48,450 bases of DNA, from NCBI GenBank assembly GCA_018399285.1, contig JAGYOW010000024.1, positions 1 to 48,450 on the forward strand. Reading direction: 5' to 3'. The position numbers and the translations under genes are program-made. Numbering within the stretch: position 1 is the first letter of the stretch; the number at the start of each line of letters is the position of its first letter. The DNA comes from Desulfotignum sp. GTDB lineage: Bacteria > Desulfobacterota > Desulfobacteria > Desulfobacterales > Desulfobacteraceae. The notes below the pieces were generated by a model. That model had not been told where the DNA came from. It made no database searches and saw only the letters and a list, made by a program, of their open reading frames with translations. Positions 36,480 through 46,402 of this stretch are shown here, piece after piece.

Positions 36480-36515
36480 ATATTAATTAAATCCTTCTTT
36501 AAAGTGAGATTTCAC

Positions 36516-37003
36516 CTATAATTTAACACCAGAAACATAACGAATAAGGTTCGCCTTGATTATTTGATCTTTCTTAAGTGTTCCGCCTCCATACGAAAGA
36601 ACTGGAGCTGATGATCGTTGCCATATGAGGTGAGCAAATATTTCAAGTCTTGCAACTCTGGCTACTTCTGGTGCTCACAGCTTTAACGACTAATTGGCGT
36701 ATTATGTCCCGCATCTCAACGCATAATTCCATTGCCATGTTGAGATCAGGAAAGAACACTCCCTTTTCTCGTAAATCCATTAGGAGCAGCATATGAATTT
36801 CTAAAATCAACAACCTCCTGCCTGAAAGCGGTATACTGGTCGGTCGTCAGGCCGATAGCTACGCAAAGCCGATCCCGAACGTTGTTGATTGCAAATTCCG
36901 TATCAATAGCACTGATTGTCGAATCGCCAAACAGTGGCAAAAGTGGTGCTGTCTTTATATTTGTTGAAGACATGGCACCACTGTATCGTCGCAATTTCCC
37001 CAA
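36516..37003 (-). pseudogene. unknown protein, frameshifted
   Basis: Starts MGKLRRYSGAMSSTNIKTAP, TEFAINNVRDRLCVAIGLTT, QEVVDFRNSY; then shifted GVFFPDLNMAMELCVEMRDI, IRQLVVKAVS, VARLEIFAHLIWQRSSAP, and GGGTLKKDQIIKANLIRYVS to TAG at 36516. About 160 aa, helical. Family not recognised. It lies between the two insertion sequences. Confidence 0.45.
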
Positions 37004-37277
37004 AACAGTTTTGTGAGAATATCCAAAGCTCGGGCGTCTTGCCTGTCACAGCATTGAAGTACAAGACGGCCCGTATGCCATTTGCGACAGGCTGTGTCTA
37101 TCTGCCAGATCAATTTACACTGGCATCCGTCAGCATCGTTTAAACCTCTATCGAACGGTTGAACTGACGGGCCGCGCCACAGTGCTTGAAAAAGGCGATT
37201 GAGCGTCGCGGTCCCGTCCAGTGATTGTTATGCATTTTTTACCCCATTTGTAGGCAGCAAATTTTCACGTTGAGGAT
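37004..37277. other. intergenic, nothing recognised
   Basis: No gene, repeat or RNA motif seen between the two minus-strand remnants. Confidence 0.35.
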
Positions 37278-37712
37278 TTAGCTTTCGGTACAAGCCGCAT
37301 TTGAAACACCAATAATGGGTTGCGCCAAACAGTGATACTGAATGTCAATTTCATCGGTACCAAACATTTGCTCTACCATATAATTACGATTTTGCATCAT
37401 TCTATGATATTTATTTTGCGCTTCGGCGCTTAGCGTTTTTGATGTTGCAACTGTCATCCAGGAATGATGGCACTGCGCCTGTGACTTTACTTTACCATTT
37501 TTCGTATGCCCCCATGATGCACACCAACACTTTTTCTGAGGACTCTATTACCAACTTGATAATATTCCTGGCAAATCCCTGAAGATGTTTTCACATGAAC
37601 GTTTAATCCTTCGCAGCGATAGCATTGATCTATGTATTTTTCTTTTCCGTCGTTAGTATCTTTGAAGAACTCATCCAAATGATTTTCTCTATTTAGGGCG
37701 GGAGATGTCTAT
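37278..37712 (-). pseudogene. zinc-ribbon-like Cys-rich protein, 3' part (split by IS3)
   Basis: Blocks DEFFKDTNDGKEKYIDQCYR, CEGLNVHVKTSSGICQEYYQ, after a shift NGKVKSQAQCHHSWM, AEAQNKYHRMMQNRNYMVEQ, MFGTDEIDIQYHCLAQPIIG, stop at 37278. The 5' part lies beyond the IS3 element at 39117-39307. Joined across the 3-bp target duplication it makes about 208 codons. Many Cys and His suggest metal binding; family unknown. Confidence 0.5.
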
Positions 37713-39116
37713 GTGGACCCCAATGTCAAGACAGTTTTTCAACTAATTTAAGCGTCATTTTCTAATTTTTGCCAGTGTTCATGATGTTGTTCCACATTTA
37801 AATTTTCCCGGCTTGTTTCAGCTTTTAGCGGAAGTGAGCCAGGTCCCGGGAATGGGCACCTCAAAATCTGCCCGTCGGAGGGAATTGGTTTCCGCTGGGC
37901 GGGTTTCGGAACACTTGTTCATCCAACCTTAATTGATTTTTTCCATAATACATTTCAGCCGGGGTTTTGTCCGTTAAAACTCTGATGCGGCCGTTCATGG
38001 TTGTAAAAATCAAAATACTTTTTCAGCTTTTGCGCAGCTGCTCAACAGATTTGAATTCGTTTACATAGATCTCTTCATATTTGACACTGCGCCAGAGGCG
38101 TTCGGTGAAAATATTGTCCAGCGCACGGCCTTTTCCCGTCCATGCTGATTTTGATCTCCTTATCTTTCAGAACTTTTGTAAACTCATGGCTGGGTGTATT
38201 GGGCGCCTTGATCTGTGTTAAATATTTGGGGGGAGTCCATGACATCGAGCTCCCTTTCAAGGGCGGAGACACAGAATTCACTGTCCATGGTGACGAAATC
38301 TCCCCAGGAGAGGACATACCGGCTGTGCCAGTCCATGACGGCCGTCAAATAACAAACCCACCGGCCAGCCGGATATATGTCAGGTCTGAACACCACACCT
38401 GATCCGCCCTGGTAACATCAAAATTCTCAAAAGATACGGGTAGATCTTGTTTTGAGGGTGGAGCCCTGCTGGTATTCAGTTTTGGGGGCAATGGACTGAA
38501 TCCCCATTTTACGCATCAATCGCTGAACCCGCCGGTTAATTTTATATCCCCTGCGTCTCAAAACATTACGCATCTGGCGGGTCCCATAGAAAGGATGGAC
38601 AGTGTGTTCAAGGTCTATGCATCTCATTAGTTTCAAGATTTTTCGGGGTCTCCTGTTCTGCCGGTCCTTCTGTAATAGCTGGAACGAGGGCCCGATCAGC
38701 CCACATTGCCATCAATACTCAGATCAGGGTGTTCCGGCTGAATACGCTGTTTTTTCTCTTTAATGGTCATCAAAGGTGTCCGGTGTTTTTTTTTTAACCA
38801 GTCCAGCTCGATCTGAAGTTTGCCAACCTTCTGATACAGGCGCTCTCTCTCAATCTCTATTTCCTTGCTCTGTTTTTGCCTGAGTATCGCCAAATACCAA
38901 GGGAAGGGCTTCGTGCTTCTTTTTCCACCGGTTCAAAGGCTTGCATGAATGCCGAATTCAGAGGCAATTTCATGGCGGTCTGGTTGCCTTTATGGCTGCC
39001 AATGCCACCTTGGTTTTTAATTCTTTGCTGTAATTTTTCCGTTTCAAAATGATCCTTTTCTGAGTTCTGGACTGTTTTATTCTATCTTAACATATTGTCC
39101 AGTTTTCGGGGTCCAC
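37713..39116 (-). mobile_element. IS3-family insertion sequence
   Basis: About 1.40 kb. Ends GTGGACCCC at 37713 and GGGGTCCAC ending at 39116, typical IS3-family termini, with further partial matching inward. A 3-bp duplication TAT flanks it (37710-37712 and 39117-39119). Contains a two-part transposase on the minus strand. Confidence 0.85.
37861..39047 (-). pseudogene. IS3 transposase OrfA/OrfB, frameshifted
   Basis: OrfA starts at a TTG (39047) after AAAGGATCATT: KRKNYSKELKTKVALAAIK (HTH) and the leucine-zipper-like IEIERERLYQKVGKLQIELD, WLKKKHRTPL. OrfB follows with HPFYGTRQMRNVLRRRGYKI, NRRVQRLMRKMG, DLTYIRLAGG-like start of the rve domain, YLTAVMDWHSRYVLSW, NTDQGAQYT, and FYNHERPHQSFNGQ (DDE core), stop at 37861. 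More breaks than the single programmed -1 shift of IS3 elements (at least five), so not functional as written. Confidence 0.8.
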
Positions 39117-39307
39117 TATAGTCCAGCCATTGAGAAACTTTATTGAGTTTGCGCAAGATTCACAATATACTTTTTCTTCGTCAATGAACCGATCATTCAA
39201 GAGACACCGCACTTGTCACAGTAGTATTCTTCAATCGGCTTTCCCAAACCGAGAAACAGTCTTGTATCACCTTTCCCATGAGGTTCCTTTTTAATGCATA
39301 AGTTCAT
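39117..39307 (-). pseudogene. zinc-ribbon-like Cys-rich protein, 5' part (split by IS3)
   Basis: ATG at 39307: NLCIKKEPHGKGDTRLFLGL, GKPIEEYYCDKCGVS, then after a one-base shift NDRFIDEEKVYCESCANSIK and FLNGWT running into the IS3 end. CDKC..CESC is a zinc-ribbon pattern. Continues at 37712. Confidence 0.5.
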
Positions 39308-39504
39308 GTGTGATCATATACACTTTATGAAAAAATTATCTAATTGTATATTATGCTAATATGGAAGAAGTGCAGAAATCTTTAATATTATATCTGATTT
39401 CTTCCCAGTTATCAAATTTCAACCATCTTGCAAGCTTAATTCCATGAAAACTCAACCATAGTTTCGTTATCATGAAACCTGCCAACATTCAACCATTTTG
39501 GAAT

Positions 39505-39986
39505 TCACATAAACAAACCTTTTCGGACATAGGCAAACATCGGATGGTGTATCCCCGGGCAGTGTAAATCTTTACAGGTTTTGTCCTGTGGGCAGTTCAG
39601 GGCTGTGTTTGGACTTAGATTCCCGGTGCACCTGGCCCACAAAATCGCAGCACGGTCAGGCACTTTTTCCGGGGCACGCCGCAACCCCGGCCCAGCTGCT
39701 GTAGGAACATAGTGAGGCTCTGGTGCGCCGCACTGAAACCGGACCGCGGGAACACCAGACCTGACATAATGGGCCGTATGGAAATAGCCGTGATAAATCT
39801 TGATGATGACAAATCCTGGATGAGTTACAAAATGCTGAAGCCATTGCAGTGCCTTGAACCGGCAAAATCATCGGCTTTTACCAATGCCTGTGACCAGACC
39901 AGAGATTCAGGCCAGCCGTGCTTTTGCGCCACCTGCGGGACGGTAAAACCCTTCGATAAATCCGTATTTACCCATTTGGTAAATTC
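39505..39986 (-). pseudogene. unknown protein, related start to phage-type DNA methylases
   Basis: LEFTKWVNTDLSKGFTVPQV and AQKHGWPESLVWSQAL resemble the N-terminus of some DNA-modification methylase-like proteins. After a shift near 39862 an open frame without stops reads KALQWLQHFVTHPGFVIIKI, YHGYFHTAHYVRSGVPAVRF to TCKDLHCPGIHHPMFAYVRK and TGA at 39505. No catalytic motif (DPPY-like) is present. The 39308-39504 stretch beyond it holds nothing recognised. Confidence 0.35.
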
Positions 39987-40099
39987 TAACATTTTGGGTA
40001 AATACCGTGATATGGTCTGCTGGGGCACCCGTTTTTTTATACGCGCCCCACCCGTGCCGCCCATCCAGGATCCGGTACCTGACCTTTGCCGGATTTCTT

Positions 40100-40826
40100 C
40101 TAACAGAGGCCCCCGTTGACGCCAGAACCTGGCCCGTGATATATCCGGCTTCAGGGGAGCAGAAAGGTGACGGCGGCGGCCACTTTCGGGTTTTCTAAAC
40201 GGCCCGCCGACGGACTGGACGATCTGTTCTAAAGGAAGACCGTCCATCATGTCTGTTTCAATGAAACCGGGCCACGGCATTCACCGTGATGTTGCGTTTG
40301 GCAATCTCTTTGGCCAGGGCCATGGTGGCACCGATAATCCCGGCTTTGGACGCCGAGTAATTCACCTGGGCCGGCCTGGCCCATCTGGCCGGAAGCGGAG
40401 GTGATGTTAATCACCCTTCCCTTGTGTTTGGAAAGCATTTTTTTGACCACGGGTTTGGTCAAAATTGAAAAAACCGGTGAGGTTGGTATCCATGACCTGC
40501 TCCCAGGTTTCCGATTTCATCCGGACCGGAGCATGTCGTCCTGAATCCCGGCATTGGACCAGGATGTCGATGAATCCTTTTTCTTTGTAGATGGTTTTAA
40601 GGCGGCGTGGGCAGCGGCTCCGTTGTGACGTCAAAGCACAGCAACGCCCCGTCGGAACCCGCGGCTCTGACCTGTTCAAGGGTTTTTTTTGCAGCATCGG
40701 CATTGGATTTGTAATTGATATATACAAACCGGCCGGACCGGGCCAGGTCCACGGCAATGGCCAGCCCGATACCCGCCGGCACCGGTCACCAGCGACTTCC
40801 CCGGGTGTCTGGATATCTGACGTCAT
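40100..40826 (-). pseudogene. fabG: FabG-type SDR 3-oxoacyl-ACP reductase, frameshifted
   Basis: ATG at 40826. Blocks across frames: GIGLAIAVDLARSGRFVYIN (Rossmann), DGALLCFDVT, GFIDILV then NAG-region, [35 protein letters not shown] (catalytic Ser), NYSASK-like YxxxK near 40355, [17 protein letters not shown] region, [20 protein letters not shown] and ITGQVLA at the end. About 242 codons, normal. At least eight one-base shifts. Would act in acyl or polyhydroxyalkanoate-type metabolism. Confidence 0.75.
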
Positions 40827-40843
40827 GATCGCTCCTTCAGGGA

Positions 40844-41550
40844 TTATTTGTCTGTTCGGGCCGTATACACCGCGTTTTCAGCCGTGCCGCCGGTGAACGG
40901 GTTTTGAAATTTAACGGTGTCCGGGAACACGCTTTCCAGCAAATCGGTGAACGCTTTTTCCGGGGGATCGTCAGACCACAGGGCAAACACCCCGCCGGGA
41001 TTCAGGTGCCCGGCCAGTTCATTCAAGCCGTCGGGCGTATAAAACCAGGAGTTGGTCCGGTGCAGGACCCGGTTGGGGGTGTGGTCGATGTCCAGAAGAA
41101 TGATGTCCATTTTTTTCCGGGAAATCCGGATCAAATCCCTGGTCAGTATCCCGGCTCCGGCGAAAAAATCGTCATGGATCAGCCGGCACCGGGGATCGGT
41201 GCACAGCTGGTTTTCCCAGGGCGCACCAGATTGTTTTGTGCCAGCTGATTACCGGTGCCAGGTATTCCACCACCACAGAGAACGGACCCGCGGGTCCGCC
41301 AGGGCCGCAGCCGCCGTATATCCTAAGCCCAGGCCGCCTACGACCACAGTCAGGTCGGATTTTTTCATCATGGCCAGGTTGATGTCCGCATTTTTGTTTC
41401 CGCTGCATGGAACAGGCTGGACATCAGAAAATCATCCCCAGCTTGACTCGTAAATCTGTCTGCCGTCCAGCTGCATCAGGCGGCGCGTCTCAGGCTCAAT
41501 TCTCCCAGCCGGGTCTGCTGACAATCCAGTTCTTCAAACAAAGGGTCCAT
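40844..41550 (-). pseudogene. spermidine-synthase-like methyltransferase fold protein, frameshifted
   Basis: ATG at 41550: DPLFEELDCQQTRLGELSLR, then shifted LMQLDGRQIYE, FLMSSLFHAAE, KSDLTVVVGGLGLGYTAAAA (SAM-type GxGxG), VVEYLAPVISWHKTIW, and the intact C-terminal frame DIILLDIDHTPNRVLHRTNS, LNPGGVFALWSDDPPEKAFT. Spermine/spermidine-synthase domain, about 235 aa. Substrate unknown. Divergent from the OYE gene. Confidence 0.65.
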
Positions 41551-41814
41551 AGGTCTGCAAAATTTTTGGCACTGTTCTGCATGTCATGCAGTGCCTGTTG
41601 CGATCAAATTGATTTTCCGGGCTGGAACAGAACAGGTTTCCGGCAAACAGATTCAGTCTGCTCTGGACCATAGCACAGGCGGCCCGGGATGTGAATTTCA
41701 AATTTGCGGGCCCAAGTCTTTTCCTGTGATCAAAAGAGCGCTTGATATGCCGGCGCATGTGCTTTATTAATATGAAGTGAACATAAAATTCCAAAAAAGG
41801 ATACAGGAACGCGT

Positions 41815-42903
41815 ATGACCGATTTATTTGACACCACAAGATTAACAGCATGACACTGGCCAACCGGTTTGTCCGGTCCGCGACCTGGGAAGGTATGGCT
41901 GCGGATGACGGGGCTGTGACCCCGGTTGACAGACATTGTAACGAACCTTGCCGCAGGCGGGGTCGGCCTGATCATTTCGGGCATTCCTATGTGCTGCCGA
42001 AGGCCAGGCCGGACCCAAGCAGATGGGCATATACAAAGATGACCTGATTGACGGTCTGACATCCATGACCGATGCCGTGCATCAGGCCGGCGGAAAAATG
42101 GTGGCCCAGCTGGCCCATGCCGGCACGTTTGCCGCCGAAACCCTGACCCGGACCCCGCCCCATGTGGTGTCCGGGTCAGACGGACTGGCAAAACGCCATG
42201 AACTGACCCTTTCAGATATCGAAAATCTTGTGTCCGCGTATGTGCGGGCGGCTGAGCGGGCCAAAGCCGGGTTTGACGGGGTCCAGATCCATGCGGCCCA
42301 CGGATATCTGTTCAGAAGTTTCGGTCTCCGTCTATAACCGGCGCCAGGATGCATACGGCGGGTCCATTGAAAACCGCAGCCGGGCGTTGTGCGACACCCG
42401 TGGCTGCCGTGCGGCAGGCATTGGGGTCCGACTTTCCGTGCTGTGAAAATCAATGCCCAGGATGATGTGGAAGGCGGCCTGACCCTGGAAGATTCCGTTG
42501 CGGCAGCCCGACTGCTGGCCCAGGCAGGCATTGATGCCATCGAGGTGTCCGGCGGGTTTCTCACCAGCAAAACATTGTCCCCCAGCCGGATGGGCATTAA
42601 CAAGCCGGAAAGGAAGCGTACTTTGAGCAGGGGCTGCCGCATATAAACAGGCCCTGGACATTTCCCGTCATCTGGTGGGAGGGATCCGTTCCCTTGAAAA
42701 GGCACAAGAACTGGTTGCCGGCAATGTCGCTGATTATATTTCCATGTGCCGGCCTTTGATCCGGGAGCCCGGACTGATCAACCGGTGGCGCACCGGAACA
42801 CCCGTCCGGCCCTGTGCAAATCCGACAACCTGTGCTTCCGTCCGGCCCTCAAGGGGGAGGGCATCTTATTGTGTGACCGGAACAGCGGGAACGCACTGAA
42901 TAA
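41815..42903 (+). pseudogene. NADH:flavin oxidoreductase / old yellow enzyme family, frameshifted
   Basis: TDLFDTT start, then shifted MTLANRFVRSATWEGMA, AAGGVGLIISGHSYVLPK, DDLIDGLTSMTDAVHQAGGK, MVAQLAHAGTFA (His/Asn active-site region), GFDGVQIHAAHGYL, NRRQDAYGGSIENRSRAL, KINAQDDVEGGLTLEDSVAA, AIEVSGGFLTSK, ILVGGIRSLEKAQELV and YISMCRPLIREPGLINRW. About 360 codons. TIM-barrel FMN enzyme without the extra Fe-S/FAD half of DCR. At least nine shifts. Confidence 0.75.
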
Positions 42904-42912
42904 AGGCCATGC

Positions 42913-43796
42913 ATGCAGGTGGATCTGAACAAACTGAAAACCTTCCATACCCTGACAAAGGCTGAAAGCTATACGAGGAGGGTGTGCCCAGCGCCTAATG
43001 CCTGACCCAGTCCGCCGTCAGCCATGCCATCAGAAAACTGGAAGCGGATCTGGGGTATGACCTGGTGGACCGGGCCGGCCGAAAGTTCCGTCTCACCCGG
43101 GAAGGCGAATTTCTGTTTCAGCAGTGTGCCGGATTTTCGACCGATCGATGATACCCTGACCGTGGCCGCCGGCAAGGGCACCGGATCTCCCTCACTTTGG
43201 GGGGCCCCCGGAGTTCGGGTCCTCCGTGCTCATCAAGGGCATGGCGCCGTTTTTGAACAAACACCCCATGTTCATGTGGATTTTTTCTGGACCCGTATCT
43301 GCTGGCGCCGCTGCTGTCGGATGACCTGGACATCATTGTGGACTGCATTCCCCATGTGCATGAAACCCTGGTGTGTGTGCCGTTGATGAGAGAAGAATGG
43401 TGATCGCCAGCCGGTCGTATATGGATGATCACCGGATTCAATCCATTGCCGATTTGTCCCGGTGCCGCCTGCTGTCTTTGACAAAGATCTGCGCTGCTGG
43501 AAGAATTTTATCAATGCCCTGGCCGGCCACGCGGATTTCGGGTGTGATACCGTGATCCGGATTTCAGTGTCAGGGCATTATCAATGCGGCCCTGGCATCC
43601 ATGGGGGTGGGATTTGTTCCCCGGTACACAGTGCTCAAGGAGGCTGGAAAGCGGTCAGCTCATGGAGCTGTTCCCGGACACGGAGGTGCTCAACGACAGA
43701 TCAACATCTACCGAAAAGCGCAATTTTGAGAAACCGCCTTTCCCGGACCTGATCCGGCACATCCGGTCGCTGCGCCTGCACCAATTGGAAAGGTGA
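42913..43796 (+). pseudogene. LysR-family transcriptional regulator, frameshifted
   Basis: ATG at 42913 after AAAGGCC: QVDLNKLKTFHTLTKAESYT (HTH start), then LTQSAVSHAIRKLEADLGYD in another frame, LVDRAGRKFRLTREGEFLF, FGSSVLIKGMAPFLNKHP (effector domain), LSDDLDIIVDCIPHVHETLV, DDHRIQSIADLSRCRLL, ASMGVGFVPRYTVLKE and LRLHQLER. About 295 aa. Lies 9 nt after the OYE gene and may have regulated it. Confidence 0.72.
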
Positions 43797-43825
43797 ATCG
43801 TAACAAAGTGGAAGGAGACGATGCC

Positions 43826-44727
43826 ATGGATCGACGAGATTTTTGAAAAACCATCACCAGCGGGATCGCAAGGGATCCACGCTGGTGTTCCCAAAATGGG
43901 CCGGCTCTGGGCTGCCTCCCAGGGGAGACGGCACCCCTGCCTGGGACCTGGTGGCCGTCCGGGGCGGAGAACCGGACCAGATGTTTGACAGTGCCATCGC
44001 CGCCATGGGCGGGGATCCAGACCTTTGTGCCCAGAGGCAGCAAGGTCCTGGTCAAAACCGAATATCGGGTGGGACGTGCCCCCGGAAGGGCCGGCAACAC
44101 CCATCCGGCGCTGGTGAAGCGGATTGTGGAGCATTGTCTGTCCGCCGCGGACTGACCGTGTTTGACCACACCTGGGCAACTGGACCCGGCCTATCGCAAC
44201 AGCGGCATTGAAAAAGCCGTGAAAAAGATGCCGGCGGCAGAATCATCTCCGGCGACAGCAAAGGGTATTATCAGCAGGTGGACGGCCCATGGGCAAACGG
44301 CTGACCGAAGCCAGGGTCCACCAGGCCTTCTGGAGGCGGATGTGTTCATCAATGTCCCCGTGTTGAAGCACCACAGTTCTCCATGGTCACCATCGGCATG
44401 AAAACCTGATGGGCGTGGTGTGGGACCGGGGCTACTGGCATAGAAACGATCTTCACCAGTGCATTGCGGATTTTGCATCCTTCCAGCCCGGACCTCACGG
44501 TGGTGGATGCACAATGTCATGACGCGCAACGGCCCCGAAGTGTCCGTCAATGATGTGGTTTCCATGAAAGCCCAGGTGATCTCCACCGATTTTGTGGCGG
44601 CGATGCAGCGGCCGCCAAACTGTTCGGCACGGAACCGGCCGACATCCGCCATATTCAGATCGCCTCGGACATGCACCTGGGGCAGATGAATCTAGCGGAC
44701 CTGACCATCCACCGGATCCGGCTTTGA
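43826..44727 (+). pseudogene. DUF362 protein with Tat-like signal, frameshifted
   Basis: ATG at 43826 after AAGGAGACGATGCC; MDRRDF is a twin-arginine-like start. Shifted blocks: TPAWDLVAVRGGEPDQMFDS, QTFVPRGSKVLVK, LDPAYRNSGIEKAVK, LEADVFINVPVLKHH, MKNLMGVVWDRGYWHRNDLH, VSVNDVVSMKAQVISTDFVA and DLTIHRIRL. DUF362 matches throughout, about 300 aa. Usually found with ferredoxin-type membrane proteins, as here. Confidence 0.72.
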
Positions 44728-44777
44728 TTGGCCCGGACTTTCACGATCCGATTGTCACAGAATCAGGCCCTGAATAG

Positions 44778-46401
44778 ATGACGATTCGACATCTCAGACG
44801 GCTCCGGATATGGATCGCTCTGGTGTTTTTATGCTGACCCTTTTTCTGTTCCTGGATTTCAGGGATTTCGGGGTCCGGGCCATTGCCGGGGAAGTGCTGT
44901 ATCTGCAGTTTTGTCCCGTCCCTGATTCAATTTCTGGACAATGCCACCCCTGGGAGCGGCAGGGTTTATCCTGGTCCTGATGCTCACCCCTGGTGTTCGG
45001 CCGGGTCTACTGCTCGTTTGTGTGTCCTCTGGGGATATTCCAGGACCTGATCAGCCGCCTGGCCTGGAAAGGATGGCTAATCCCGGGAAAAGCGCACCTC
45101 CGTTTCTCCGGGTCCCGGCCCCATTATTTTCCTGGTATGCCGTCTTATCCCCTGACCGCGCTGCTTTTTCTGGCAGGCACGGGGCTTATGCTCAACCTGC
45201 TGGATCCTTTCAGCAGTTCGGCCGGATCGTGTCCCATCTTTTCCGTCCTCTGGTTCGGTGCAAACAACCTGGGGGCTCCCTTTGCTGGAACAATTGGGAA
45301 GCCATGCCCTTTACCGGGTCCAGTGGCCGGTGTTCGTTCCCGCAGCCACAGGGATTGCCCTGGCCGTTGATGGTGGTGGGATGGTTGAGTGCCCGCCATG
45401 GCCGCCTTTACTGCAACACGCTTTGTCCCGTGGGGCGCTGTGGGGCTGTTTTCAAGAATATCGATGTTCCGGATCCGCATTGCCCCGGATGCTCAGCAGC
45501 CGGCGGTGCCAGCGGGTCTGCAGCCGGATGCATTGATCTCAAGAAAGACCGTGGATGTCAGTCGTTGTGTGGGCTGCTTCAACTGCCTGGCCGCCTGTCC
45601 GGGGCAGGGGCTTGCCATCCAGAACCACTGGCGGCGGCAGACCCGCCAAAACCTGGCGGAACCGGGCGCAGGGGTTTTTGATCCCGGCCTGGCCGCAGGC
45701 ATGGGACTGGGGTCCAGCCGGGTGGATGCCGTCTGGTCAATCCCAGCCGATCATCTGATCTGGTCGATCCGGTCAATTCGGCCGATTCAGTGGTCCAGAC
45801 CCGGCCCACCACCATTCCGGAAACAAGAACCGGCCCGATTTCGCCCCCCGGGTCTGTCAGCGTGGCCCGGTTTTCATCCTTGTGCACGGCCTGCCATTTG
45901 TGCGTTTCCGTGTGTCCATCCCGGATCCTGGTCCCGGCGTTGCTCGATTATGGTCTGTCCGGCATGCTGCAACCGAAAATGGACTTTCGATCCGGGCACT
46001 GCAACTATGATTGCAAGGACTGTCTGGAGGTCTGCCCCACGGGCGCCATTCTGCCTCTTTCCCGGGAAAACAAGCAGCAGGCCCAGGTGGGGGTGGCCCG
46101 ATTCATCAAGGAAAACTGCGTGGTATATACGGACAACACCAATTGCGGGGCCTGTTCCGAGCATTGTCCCACCAAGGCCGTGGACATGGTTCATTACCTC
46201 ACGCTGCCGGACCGGGATCTGTTGATCCCAAAGGTGACTCCGGATATCTGCGTCGGGTGCGGGGGATGTGAATATGCCTGCCCCACCAAACCCTACAAAG
46301 CCATTTATGTGGACGGGAATCCCGTGCACAGGAAAGCGGAAAAACCCGTGGAAAAGGCAGTGGAACAGCGGATCGATACCAGCGAAGAATTTCCTTTCTG
46401 A
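44778..46401 (+). pseudogene. NapH-like membrane polyferredoxin, N-terminal half frameshifted
   Basis: Shifted N-terminal blocks: TIRHLRRLRIWIALVF, GVRAIAGEVLYLQF, FGRVYCSFVCPLGIFQD (NapH-type CxxxCP), LTALLFLAGTGLMLNLLDPF, and GRLYCNTLCPVG (second CxxxCP), CVGCFNCLAACPG. The last 203 codons (45790-46401) are intact with SLCTACHLCVSVCPS, CNYDCKDCLEVCPTG, CGACSEHCPT and CVGCGGCEYACPT. Total about 540 aa, several TMs then cytoplasmic clusters. Follows DUF362 by 50 nt; together they suggest a membrane electron-transfer unit. Stops 1 nt before the convergent ATPase stop. Confidence 0.78.
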
Positions 46402-46402
46402 G

